In this document: in pieces, positions 35,879 through 47,021 of the stretch
How the letters are laid out: every line of letters starts with the position of its first letter
Numbering within the stretch: the first letter of the stretch is position 1
NCBI GenBank assembly: GCA_005656395.1
Contig: SRSI01000037.1
Span: 1 to 64,000, forward strand
DNA from: Strongyloides papillosus
Taxonomy: Eukaryota; Nematoda; Chromadorea; Rhabditida; Strongyloididae
Direction: 5' to 3'
Length of the DNA stretch: 64,000 nucleotides
The notes under the pieces: generated by a model
What the model saw: the letters and a program-made list of their open reading frames with translations, nothing else
The model's database searches: none
What the model was told of the DNA's origin: nothing
Position numbers and translations under genes: made by a program

Positions 35879-36861
35879 TTACATTGATGTTTTTTTTTGA
35901 CCATCCAAATAAATTTTTTTGCCTGCTGCCCCCAGTCTTCTTTTTGTAACTATTTTTATTTTTCGAAAACAAAACATTCTCAATAATTGAGGGCTTAAAT
36001 ATATTATATCATTTTATAATTAAAAAAACAACAACTTACTTTGTAATAAGCAAACACAGAAATGAACCATAAGTTTCAATATCAACTATATGATAAACTA
36101 ATAGTACCAATAATATTATAAATTTTATTACCAGTAAAAATACTTATAACTCTAAGAATATATGATGATAGAAAAACAATTGCCATACCAAAACTAAATA
36201 ATGTATAAATTAATAATCTCATATCAGGTGATGAACCCATACTTGATATAAGATTTTTAACTTTTAGTTTTCTTATTGTTATAATATTTAGAATAAGTGA
36301 TATAATTATTAATGGGATATATAAACCGAATATATATGCTAAAACAAATGATATAATATCTTCTGTAGTATATGTTATATACAATCTTTCTATATCACTA
36401 CTGAACATATAAGTACAATCAAAATGTGATGAAATAACTCCAATTAATCCTCCAATAACAATTGTAGTAAAAATATAGATATATACAAGGTAATTTTTAA
36501 AAAGTTTACTATACATTAATGGTTCCCTAACGGCAATATAACGATTTAATGACATAATTAACATAACTTCAAATGTTATTGAATAACAAGGAGTTGTAAG
36601 TAGATAAAAAACGGAACATAAATGTGAATTCTTCTGAAAAAAATCATGAAAAGATGAAATAACAGTTATCTTTGCTAAAAGAAAAATTGTAGTTTGTAGA
36701 GTTATATCAGTCACTCCTTTGTAAAATACCAATATATAAAATGGATTTGAAAATGCTTTCTCTTTTTTAATAAGTTTATATCCAAGTTGAATTGTAAATA
36801 TTGTGTAGCAGATATATAATGGAATTTCATACGATATTTGAAAAATATCAAGAACAGTCAT
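35879..36861 (-). pseudogene. Serpentine receptor, array copy C (frameshift in TM7)
   Basis: The start and first six membrane segments are intact (MTVLDIFQISYEIP, LIMSLNRYIAVREPLMY). Near 36085-36095 two bases are missing relative to the other copies (TCATATAGTTGA versus TTATATAATTGA), causing an early stop before TM7 is complete. Beyond the shift the frame is recoverable (IETYGSF), and exon 2 (35879 to about 35990) still encodes NPQLLRMFCFRKI. Either a young pseudogene or an assembly indel; otherwise the gene looks sound. Confidence 0.75.
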
Positions 36862-37140
36862 AGTTATTTAAAAAATATGGATTGAGAAGTACTGATGCAA
36901 AAAAAATTCAAAAAAGTTTATAAAACGTTTTTCTTAGAAAATATAAATTTAATAATATTTGAAAACAAAGAAATTATGATTTCTAGTAATTTTACATTTT
37001 AAATAATATTTTTCCATTTCTGCAAGAGTTAATAAAATTAAATACCTAGACATTTTTCTACAAAAATTATTCAAATATAGAATAAAAATTTATAGTGTTT
37101 TAACAGAAAACAATCATAATTTCATTAAAACTTTATAATA

Positions 37141-38123
37141 TTAAGAAGATGATATTTTTGCACCATCCAAATAAATTTTTTTAACTGATGTCGCAAGCTT
37201 TCTTTGATTACTTCCTTCCATCTTTCGACAAAAAAACATATTTAAAAATTGTGAACTTAAAGATATCATATTATTATTTAATTAAATAAAAAAGCTTACT
37301 TTGTAAAAAGCGAAAAATAGAATGAACCATAAGTTTCAATATCAATTATATAAGGTAAAATAGCTGTCCCAATAGTATTGAAAAATATTTTACTAGTGGA
37401 AAAATTAGCAATTCTAAGAATATATACTGATAAAAAAACAATTCCCATTGCAAAACCAAACAATGTATAAATTGATAATCTTATATCAGGTGATGAACCC
37501 ATTTTTTTTATAAAATTTTTAACCTTTAGTCTTCTTATTGTTATAATATTTAAGATAGATGAGATAGCAATTAATGGTATATATAAACCGAATGTATATG
37601 CTAAAACAAACGATATAATATCACTTTTGATAAATGATATATACAATCTTTCTAATATACTACTGTATGCATAAGTACAGGCATAATTAAAGGAAATAAC
37701 TCCAATTAATCCTCCAATAACTAATGTAGTAAAAATATAAATACATACAAGGTAATTTTGAAAAACTTTCTCATACAATAATGGTTTTCCAACTGCAATA
37801 TAACGATTCAATGACATAATTAGCATAACTTGAAATGTTATTGAATAACAAGGCATCGTAATAAAATTGAAGATAGAACATAAATATGAATTTGCATAAT
37901 AAAAATCATGAGAAGCTGGAATTATTGATATTTTTATTAAAAGTAAAATTGTAGTTTGTAATGTTATATCATTCAGGGCCTTGTAAAATATTAATATATA
38001 AAACGGATTTGAAAATGTCTTCTCTCTTCTAATAAGTCTATATCCGAGTTGAATTGTAAATATTAAGTAACAAATATACGATGGAATTCCATAAACTAGT
38101 TGAAAAATATCAAAAAGATTCAT
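37141..38123 (-). CDS. Serpentine (7TM) chemoreceptor-like protein, array copy D
   Basis: Exon 1 (37300-38123) and exon 2 (37141-37255), with a 44-bp intron (GTAAGC ... TTTAAG), encode 312 residues. It is close to copy A in the first three membrane segments (SIIPASHDFYYANSYLCSIF; LIMSLNRYIAVGKPLLYEK). Its second exon is altered: NSQFLNMFFC replaces the NPQLLKMFCF of copy A, so the conserved TM7 proline is a serine here. The tail ends LDGAKISSS. No breaks were seen, so it is a potentially functional receptor with divergent TM7. Confidence 0.85.
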
Positions 38124-38401
38124 AGTTATTATAAAAATATAAATGTAAAGTTGCTAATGTAAAAAAATTAAAAATAATGTTTATAAAACATTTTTTCTTG
38201 GAAAATATTAATTTAATTTGGTAGAAAACAAAAAAATTATGATTATTAAAAGATTACATTTTAAATAATATTTTTCATTTCTGGTAAAGTTAATAATGTT
38301 AAATGCTTAAACACTTTTCTACAAAAATAATTCAAATATAGAATCAAAATTTCTAATATCTTAACAAAAAACATTAATAATTTCATTACAACTTTTCTAT
38401 A

Positions 38402-39385
38402 TTATATAGACGATTTTTTTGCACCATCCAAATGAATTGTTTTAGTTAATTTTGCAAAATTTCTTTGTGTAACTTCTTCCATTTTTTGAAAACAAAATAC
38501 TTTTAATGCTTGTTGGCTTAAAGATGTCATATTATTATTTAATTAAATATCAAAAACTTACTTTGTAAAAAGTGAAAAATAGAATAAACCATAAGTTTCA
38601 ATATCAATTATATAAGGTAAACTAGTTGTTCCGATAATATTATAAAATTGATCACCAGTAAGAATACTTACTACTCTAAGAATATATACTAATAAAAAAA
38701 CAGTTCCAATTGCAAAATCAAATAATGAAAAAATTAATAATCTTATATCAGGAGATGAACCAATATTTGATATAAAATTTTTAACTTTTAGTTTTCTTAT
38801 TGTTTTAATATTTAAGATAAATGATATAGCTATTAATGGAATATATAAACCGAATGTATATGCTAAAACAAATGACGTAATATCATCTGTAGTATATGAT
38901 ACATACAATCTTTCTAATAGACTACTGTATATATAATTACAATCAAATTTTGATGAAATAACTCCAATTAATCCTCCAATAACAATTGTAATAAAAATAT
39001 AGATACATAAAAGGTAATTTTGAAAAAGTTTTGCATACATTATTGGTTGTCCAATTGCAATATAACGATTCAAGGACATAATTAACATAACTTCAAATGT
39101 TATTGTATAACAAAGAGTTGTAATTAAATAAAAGATAGAACATAAATATGAATTCGTTTGAAAAAAATCACGAAAAACAGAAATTCTTGCTATCTTTGCT
39201 AAAAGAAAAATTGTAGTTTGTAAAGCTATATCATTTACTCCTTTGTAAAATACTAATATGTAAAATGGATTTGAAAATGTTTCCTCTTTTCTAATAAGTT
39301 TATAACCAAGTTGAATGGTAAATATAAAATAACAAATATATGATGGAATTTCATATATTAATTGAAAAATATTAAAAGGATCCAT
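38402..39385 (-). CDS. Serpentine (7TM) chemoreceptor-like protein, array copy E
   Basis: Exon 1 (38562-39385) and exon 2 (38402-38516) encode 312 residues. The second extracellular region and TM3 start (ISVFRDFFQTNSYLCSIFYL) differ from copies A and D and resemble B, C and H. The TM3 end is LIMSLNRYIAIGQPIMY. In exon 2 the TM7 proline motif is NQQALKVFCF, again without the proline. The tail (RNFAKLTKTIHLDGAKKSS) keeps the basic character. No stops or shifts were seen. Confidence 0.85.
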
Positions 39386-39607
39386 GGTTATTTAAGAAAT
39401 ATAAATTCTAAAATATTAATGTAATAATGATAGAAAACAAAGAAATTATCATTACCAACAGTTCAACAATTTAAATAATATTTACTCATTTCTGTTAAAG
39501 TTAATAGTATTATATATCTTGACATTTTTCAAAAACAATTAAATAAACAAGCAATTTTTTTAGTGTCTTAACAAAAACATTAATAATTTCACTAAAATTT
39601 TACATTA

Positions 39608-40586
39608 TTAAATTGATTTGTTGGCATCATCTAAAAAAATTCTTTAGTTGATATCGCAAGCTTTCTTTGGTTAACTCCTTTCAACTTTAGAAAACAAAAC
39701 ATTCTTAATAATTGTGGGTTTAAATTCATCATATTACCATTTAATTAAAAATCAAAACTTACTTTGTAAAAAGAGAAAAATAAAATGAACCGTAAGTTTC
39801 AACATCAACTATATAAAGTAAACTAGCTGTTCTAATAGTATTAAAAATATTATTACCAGTAAAAATACTAGCAATTCTAAGAATATATACTGATAAAAAA
39901 ACAATCCCAATTGCAAAATCAAATAATGAAAAAATTAATAATCTTATATCAGGAGATGAACCCAAATTTGATATAAAATTTTTAACTTTTAGTTTTCTTA
40001 TTGCTATAGTATTAAAAAGATAAATGATATAGCTAATAATGGAATATGTAAAGCGAATATATATGCTGAAACAAATGATATGATATCACTTGTAGTAAAT
40101 GAAATGTATAATCTTCTCAATGTACTACTGTATACATAAGTGCAATCAAATGTTGAAGAAACAACTCCAACTAATCCTCCAATAACTAATGTAATCAAAA
40201 TATAGATACATACAAGGTAATTTTGAAAAACTTTTTTATACATTATTGGTTGTCCAAATGCAATATAACGATTTAATGACATAATTAGCATTACTTCAAA
40301 TGTTTTTGTTTAGCAAGGAGTCGTAATTAGATTGAAGATAGAACATAAATAAAAATTTGTGTAAAAAAACTATGAGAAGCTGTAAATATTGTTACTTTTA
40401 TTAAAAGAAAAATTGTAGTTTGTAATGTTATATCAGTTACTCCTTTGTAAAATATTAATATACAAAATGAATTTGAAAATGTTTTCTCTTTTATAATAAA
40501 TCTATATCAAAGTTGAATTGTAAATATTAAACAACAGATATTTGATGGAACTTCAAAAACTAATTGAAAAATATCAAAGGATTCAT
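39608..40586 (-). pseudogene. Serpentine receptor, array copy F (heavily broken)
   Basis: Clearly homologous but broken in several places. One T is lost after the start codon (CCTTTG for CCTTTTG), a TGA-TAG pair occurs in TM1 (CTTTGATATAG), and a TAG lies near 40312. A small indel near 40010 shifts the frame. The acceptor of exon 2 has mutated from AAG to AAA (base 39719). Two open islands remain at 40004-40291 and 39759-39965. It is the oldest-looking dead copy in the array. Confidence 0.9.
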
Positions 40587-40874
40587 AGATATTCAAAAAA
40601 TATAAATTTTAAGTTACTAATATAAAAAAAATTAAAAATAAAGTTTATATAAGGTTTTTTCTTTGACAATATTAATTTATTATGGTAGAAAACAAAGAAG
40701 TTATGATTATAAATTATTAATAGTCTCAAATTTTAAATAATATTTTTTCATTTCTGGTAAAGTTAATAGAGGTAAATACCAAGAAAATATTTTGAAAAAG
40801 TAATTTAAATATACAATCAGACTTTCTATGGTTTTTACGAAAAACATTAATAATTCCGCTAAAACTTGATAATA

Positions 40875-41858
40875 TTATATTGATGATTTGTTTGCACCAT
40901 CTAAATAAACCACTGTAGTAGATACCGGAGGCTTTCTTTGTGTAACTATTTTCATTCTTTGAAAAAAAAACATTTCTAATAATTTTGGGCTTAAAGTTAT
41001 AATTTTACTATTTAATTTAAAAACGAGAACTTACTTTGTAAAAAGTGAAAAATAAAATGAACCAAAAGTTTCAATATCAATTATAAAAGGTAAACTGGTT
41101 GTCCCAATAATATCATACAATTTATCACCAGTAAAAATACTTACAACTCTAAGAATATAAACTGATAAAAAAATAATTGCCACTACAAAACTAAACAATG
41201 TGTAAATAAATAATCTCATATCAGCCGATGAACCCACACTTGATATAACATTTCTAACTTTTAGTCTTTTTATTGCTATAATATTGAAAATAAATGATAC
41301 AGTTATTAATGGGATATATAAACCGAATGTATACGCTAAAACAAATGGTATAATACTATTTGTAGTATATGATATATAAAATCTTTCCAACATACTACTG
41401 TATACATAAGTACAATAAAATGTTGAAGAAATAACTCCAATTAATCCTCCAATAACTAATGTAATAAAAATATAGGTATATACAAGATAATTTTTAAAAA
41501 TTTTTTTATACAATATTGGTTTGCCAACTGCAATAAAACGATTCAATGACATAATTAGCATAATTTGAAATGTTATTGAATAACAAAAAGTCGAAAATAG
41601 ATAAAAAACAGAACATAAATATGAATTCGTTTGGAAGAAATCATGAAAATATGAAAATATTGTTATTTTTATTGAAAGAAAAGTTGTAGTTTGTAATGTT
41701 ATATCAGTTACTCCTTTGTAAAATATTAATATATAGAATGGATTTGAAAACGTTTCCTCTTTTCTAATAAGTCTGTATCCAAGTTGAATTGTAAATATTG
41801 TGTAACAGATATATGATGGAATTACATACACTAATTGAAAAATATCAATAAGAGTCAT
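40875..41858 (-). CDS. Serpentine (7TM) chemoreceptor-like protein, array copy G
   Basis: Exon 1 (41035-41858) and exon 2 (40875-40989) with a 44-bp intron encode 312 residues. The TM3 end is LIMSLNRFIAVGKPILY. TM7 ends with FTNPKLLEMFFF, keeping the NP motif. The second-exon tail (QRMKIVTQRKPPVSTTVVYLDG) is nearly the same as in pseudogene B, while exon 1 is more like the others. This hints at gene conversion between copies. Intact. Confidence 0.86.
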
Positions 41859-41913
41859 AGTTATTTAAAAAATATAAATTTTAAGTTAATAATGTAAAAA
41901 AGAATAAAAAAAA

Positions 41914-41923
41914 GTTTATATAA
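41914..41923 (-). promoter_or_regulatory. Conserved TATA-like element upstream of receptor copies
   Basis: TTATATAAAC on the minus strand, 56 bp above the ATG of copy G. A TATATAA or TTATAAAC-type element sits at nearly the same distance above copies A (near 34384), C (near 36917), D (near 38179) and H (near 43183). Above pseudogene B it has drifted (near 35656). Confidence 0.45.
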
Positions 41924-42141
41924 CATTTTTTTTATAAAATATTAATTAAATTATGATAGAAAACAAGAAAGTTATGATTATTAATTATTAATAGTCTACG
42001 TTTTAAATAATATTTTCCTTTTACGGTAAAGTTAATAATATTAAATGCTTGGATATTTTTCTGCAAAAAAATTCGAATACACAGGCAAAATCTCTAATGT
42101 TCCAACAAAAACAATAGTAATTTTATTAAAACTTTATAATA

Positions 42142-43124
42142 CTATACAGATGATTTCTTTGCACCATCTAAATAAATTGCTTTAGTTGATTTTGCAAGCT
42201 TTCTATGATTAACTCCTTCCATCTTTCGAAAACAAAACATATTTAATAATTGTGGGCTTAAGAATATTGTATTATTATTTATTAAAAATCAAAAACTTAC
42301 TTTGTAAAAAGTGAAAAATAAAATGAACCAAAAGTTTCAATATCAATTATATAAGATAAACTAGTTGTTCCAATAATATTATAAAATTGATCACCAGTAA
42401 GAATACTTACTACTCTAAGAATATAAACTAATAAAAAAATGATTGCCATTCCAAAACTAAAAAATGTATAAATTGATAATCTTATATCAGAAGATGAACC
42501 AATATTTGATATAAGATTTCTAACTTTTAGTTTTTTTATTGTTTTAATATTTAAGATAAATGAGATAGCTACTAATGGGATGTATAAACCAAATGTATAT
42601 GCTAAAACAAATGACGTAATATCATCTGTTGTATATGATACATACAATCTTTCTAATAAACTACTGTTCATATAACTACAATCATATTTTGATGAAATAA
42701 TTCCAATTAATCCTCCAATAACAATTGTAATAAAAATATAGATACATACAAGGTAATTTTGAAAAAGTTTTGCATACATTATTGGCTGTCCAACTGCAAT
42801 AAAACGATTCAAAGACATAATTAGCATTACTTCAAATGTTATTGTATAACAAGGAGTTGTAAGTAGATAAAAAAGGGAACATAAATGTGAATTCGTTTGA
42901 AAAAAATCATGAAAAGATGAAATAACTGTTATCTTTGCTAAAAGAAAAACTGTAGTTTGTAAAGTTATATCATTTACTCCTTTGTAAAATACCAATATAT
43001 AAAATGAATTTGAAAATGTTTTCTCTTTTCTAATAAGTTTACATCCAAGTTGAATGGTAAATATTAAATAACAGATGTATGATGGAATTTCATATACTAA
43101 TTGAAAAATATCAAATGGATTCAT
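42142..43124 (-). CDS. Serpentine (7TM) chemoreceptor-like protein, array copy H
   Basis: The rightmost, presumably most upstream copy. Exon 1 (42301-43124) and exon 2 (42142-42256) encode 312 residues. It shows MNPFDIFQLVYEIPSYICYL, TM3 end LIMSLNRFIAVGQPIMYAK and TM7 NPQLLNMFCF with a tail close to that of copy D (RKMEGVNHRKLAK). Its N-terminal third resembles copy A, its middle resembles copy E. Intact. Confidence 0.86.
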
Positions 43125-43396
43125 AGTTATTTAAAAATATCAATTTTGAATATCTAATGTAGAAAAGAATTAAAAAAAAGATTATATAACTTTTTTCTTA
43201 AAAAAATATTAGTATAATAATGATAGATAGCAAAGAAATTATGATTACTAATAATTTTCTTCTAAATAATATTTTTCATTTTTGTTAAAGTTAATAATAT
43301 AAAATGCTTAAACATTTATTTACAAAAATAATCCTAAATTATACAAACAATAGAAGCAATTTAGTTTCTAAAAAATTTAAAATAATGTATCACTAA

Positions 43397-44439
43397 TTAG
43401 TGTCTACAACATTGTGTTTTGTTATCACATGGAAAGTAATTAACTGGACAATAACATTCTTCTGAATCTTCCTTATTACCATTCTCACACGGAATGACAA
43501 CATCATTATTCCCTAAACTACATTGTTTTTGGCAGGCACTACGACATCCTGCTGAACAATCAGAAACCGATGAAAGTTTTTGTTCATTACAATAATTACC
43601 ACAACTCTTTATACAATTTGGTATACATAAGTATTGTTTTGTTGACTGTTGTGTTATACCATCTGAAACTGAACATTTTTCATTACAATTCCTTAAACAA
43701 CTTGGCGAGTTAGTACTATCCTGACATTCACTATTACAATTCGACAAACACTTATTATTCAAATAAGTTGATATAATGTTATTTGTTGATACATGATTCA
43801 TAGCATGATTGCAGGTTTTTTGGCATGTTGAAGAACAAACTTTAATTGAATCACCCTGTGAATAACAATTTTTTTCACAGGCATTTTGACAGTTACATTT
43901 TATCTCACAATTATTATTACAACTTGAACTTGGATAGGAGCATTTTGAACGACATAATGGTTTACATAAATTACTATTATAACTCTCAGCAACAATATTA
44001 CTTTTTGAACATGTTTTTTGGCAGATATTTGAACAATCAAATTGACAAGTATTTTGTATATTCATTCTTGGATTTGATAAACACGAATTTCTACATGAGT
44101 TTTTACAAGAGTTTTGGCAATCTGATAATATTTGGTTGTAAGAATATGATTTAGAATTGCAGTTGCAATTATTATTTGAGGATTGATATGATACAGGGGG
44201 ATCTTGGCATTTACATAATATCTGTTGTGGTAAATAATAGTTAGAAGGTGTTTGATAACATATGCATTGCGGTTGAAATTGACTCTCGCAATTACATTGA
44301 CGTTTTTTCCTACCAGCTGTTGCCTAGAAATGATTTTTTTTAAAGTATAACTAATAAAACATACATCAGTTATTGAAGCAATAATGATTAGTATAATAAA
44401 AATTAAGTTAAATTTTTTAGAAGTAATTTTATAAATCAT
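43397..44439 (-). CDS. Secreted cysteine-rich repeat protein 1
   Basis: Two exons, 44365-44439 and 43397-44323, with a 41-bp intron, give 333 residues. Exon 1 is a signal peptide (KFNLIFIILIIIASIT). The mature chain begins near a GRKKR basic site that could be a furin-type cleavage site. It then has over forty cysteines, mostly in CxxxCxxxC ladders (CQNSCKNSCRNSC, CQFDCSNICQKTC, CNNNCEIKCNCQNAC) separated by Asn/Ser/Lys-rich spacers, and ends CDNKTQCCRH. The ladder suggests stacked short disulfide-bonded helices or turns. I recognise no domain family. A TATATAAAT lies about 40-45 bp above the ATG. It is followed upstream by a paralogue with the same exon layout. Confidence 0.8.
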
Positions 44440-44476
44440 CGTTAAAATAAAAATAAAATTCACATATTATATGAAG

Positions 44477-44485
44477 ATTTATATA
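44477..44485 (-). promoter_or_regulatory. Putative TATA box of cysteine-rich gene 1
   Basis: TATATAAAT on the minus strand, about 40 bp above the signal-peptide ATG at 44439. Confidence 0.45.
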
Positions 44486-44851
44486 ACCACAAAGTTTTTA
44501 TTCTTTGAAATACAAAAATTATCAGTATGGGAAAGTATATTCAAGTTAGACAAGTTATATAACTCAGAGCGTACTGTTAAAACTTAAACTAAATATTTGA
44601 AATTATTAAAATATAATATGAATTTAATAACACAATATTATTCTTGTTTATAAATTATTAAAAATAATAAATATCTTGAGTTTTCTCGCATTGATATATG
44701 AAAACTTTTTTGTTAATCTTCTTAATTTTCCATTTCTATCACATTACCAAGGTACTATTTTCTCAAATATAAGTACTACCAATTAAAAGTATATTGATCA
44801 TATATATAACTTTGATAATATCTATATTTCCAAATATTTTTATAAAAATAC

Positions 44852-45619
44852 TTAATGTACCTTGAATAATTTTGATTTTTTTGATTTAAATAATGATAAA
44901 CAACTATCCTTACAAGAAGAAATACAGAAATGATAATAAAATGCATCACGACATTCATTTTTACAATCATCTTCACATTGATTATTTAAAGGTATTCTGT
45001 TGTTTACCAATCCAGAAGGGGTTGCAAATGAATTTGTGTAATTGCATGTTTTTTGACATGTTGATTTACAGTTATCAGTTGGTAAATTTTTAAGTACACA
45101 ATTATTAAAACAAATATCGTTACAATTTTCTCCTTTATTTATCAGGAGTGGATTGAAATTTTGTGATTTAATTGGGCAAAAAGAGGAGTGCCCGGGTGAA
45201 TCATGATTCAGATAGCAATTATTTTTACAATCTTCCGAACAAACAGGAGAGCAATAAAATATTTCTTCATTCTGTGATATCATTTCACATATATTATTAC
45301 AAGTATTTTCACATGTACTGAAGCATTTATTCAATATTTGGATTGAAGTCGGAGGTTGGTAATTACATTGGCAATAATTTAAGTAATAATAATTTATTAC
45401 TATAGAATCCTGGCATTTACACCATATTTTTACATTGTTTTCAAGATAATCATTATAGAATTGAAAACACCTACACGTTGGTTCAATTAACTTATTACAG
45501 TTGCAATTAATTTCGTTTAAATATCCATATATCTGTTTAAAATAATATTAATTTAATTATAAACAACTTACGTCAATAATGTTAGCAATTAAAATAAATG
45601 TATAAAAAAGTGGCAACAT
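44852..45619 (-). CDS. Secreted cysteine-rich repeat protein 2
   Basis: Two exons, 45572-45619 and 44852-45532, with a 39-bp intron, give 242 residues. Exon 1 is a short signal peptide (MLPLFYTFILIANIID). Exon 2 shares the order of protein 1: an NCNC...CRC...WCKCQD start, then CxxxC ladders (CFSTCENTCNNIC, CSPVCSEDCKNNC, CQKTCNY, CEDDCKNEC, CISSCKDSC). The intron sits at the same place after the signal peptide in both genes, so they are tandem paralogues. This one lacks the GRKKR site and the CDNKTQCC end. Its C-terminus is less certain: the last codons overlap a possible GTACAT donor at 44858, and a further exon cannot be excluded. Confidence 0.75.
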
Positions 45620-46038
45620 TATTGTTCAGAATATATCAACTTTTATATGTAAAATGATAATTACTATAACATTTTCAATTTTATATAATTCAAATAATAA
45701 GAATTATGTATTAAACTTAAACATAGATATATATTGCTCATAAGTACATACTTGACATTAAACTTTATTTTATATAATTCATAATATTTATTATTAACAT
45801 CATTTGTAAAAGTCTATATTTAGATACAAAAACTTTCACATTAAACATTATTAATAACAAAACAAACCCTTTCTTACGAAAAGTCTTAATATGTTTCGTG
45901 ATTTTATTAATAATAATAAATTAAATTATGACGCATGTTTTTTTTAATAAAAATCCAAATACTGTACACACTAAAATGTTTTTTATTTTTATTATTCAAT
46001 ACTGATAATTTGATTTAAGAAAGTTATTAACAATTATA
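45620..46038. other. Intergenic region
   Basis: AT-rich DNA of about 0.4 kb, no gene seen. Confidence 0.5.
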
Positions 46039-47021
46039 TTATATCTTTGGTAAATTAAAGTTAAATTCAATGAAATCATGGTAAAATATTTTCGATATTA
46101 AAGATAATATATATGGATTATTCATAATTCTTTCCCTATATATTTGAATTTCTTTTTTATCAAAAGTTGAATGTCTAACTTTTACAGTATGGAACATTTC
46201 GTTTATAAATAATAAATCATCTTTAGGTACGTTATTATCTTGTAGCTCATATAGATAATTATTATAAAAGGCTTCCATATCATCATTATAATGTAAAATT
46301 TTATATTTATCTTTAAAAAATGTATAATCACATTGCCTAAAAAGGTAAGTATTAAATCATATATTATAAATAATTTTTTAACATACCATGTTTGGGGGTA
46401 GAAATGATATTTGATAAAAGTATTTGGCTCCTTTAAATTATTTTGGACAGCTTTAATATCAAAATATAAATTTTGTAAAAAACATTCAACATTGTTGTAA
46501 CATCCAAAACAATATGGATGGAATGGTTGGAGACCAATCTGAAGGACACATATTTGTACAAAACCACTGATAAATCTTTTTATAGGTTCACGAACAATCA
46601 TAATATTTTTCCAATTTTCAAAAAATTCTGTTTTATTACTATGTGTATATTTTTTATAGATATCAGGTAGATTATGGTGATTATTTTCACGACCACACAT
46701 ATCACGAAAGTTGATCTTATCCTTTGAAGTACCATATTTCTTAAGAAAAACTTTTTTATTATTAAGATAACAAAAAATACTTAGTGTCACTGAACTAAAT
46801 GATTTTCCTATATGACATGCATTTAATTTATATTTTGGAGCAACTGTATAGTCACCAATAAATGATCTTGATGGCATGCTAACACATTCATGCTTTAAAA
46901 AAATATTATCACAAATATTTGTAGAAAATATACCCACATTAGAACTTTTGCTTTCTATAGAATTTACTGGAATTAGAAAGTAATTTAATGATATGCATAG
47001 TATAATTATATAACTATTCAT
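46039..47021 (-). CDS. Secreted or Golgi carbohydrate sulfotransferase-like protein
   Basis: Sulfotransferases move sulfate from PAPS to sugars of glycans. Two exons, 46387-47021 and 46039-46336, with a 50-bp intron, give 310 residues. The start MNSYIIILCISLNYFLIPVN is a signal peptide or anchor. PAPS-binding motifs are visible: CHIGKSFSSV (5'-phosphosulfate region, about 69-78) and VREPIKRFISGF (3'-phosphate region, about 143-154). A nematode-type HPYCFGCYNNVECFL segment and a YHFYPQTWQCDY segment across the splice follow. The latter resembles the HFxPQ-xxC pattern of the Sulfotransfer_2 family of chondroitin/HNK-type enzymes. In the usual 5' motif a Lys precedes the catalytic region; here GK is present. 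A second Met lies two codons upstream only as TTG, so I start at 47021. Confidence 0.85.

Larger units (their letters stand above)
33343..43390 (-). repeat. Tandem array of eight ~1.26 kb receptor units
   Basis: Successive start codons lie 1.20-1.28 kb apart. The repeated unit includes the intergenic part: a block resembling CACATTTTAAATAATATTTTTC and an AAAGTTAATAAT block recur between copies, near 34460, 35735, 36995, 38265, 39470, 40735, 42000 and 43260. This shows duplication of whole units including the flanks. Confidence 0.9.
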
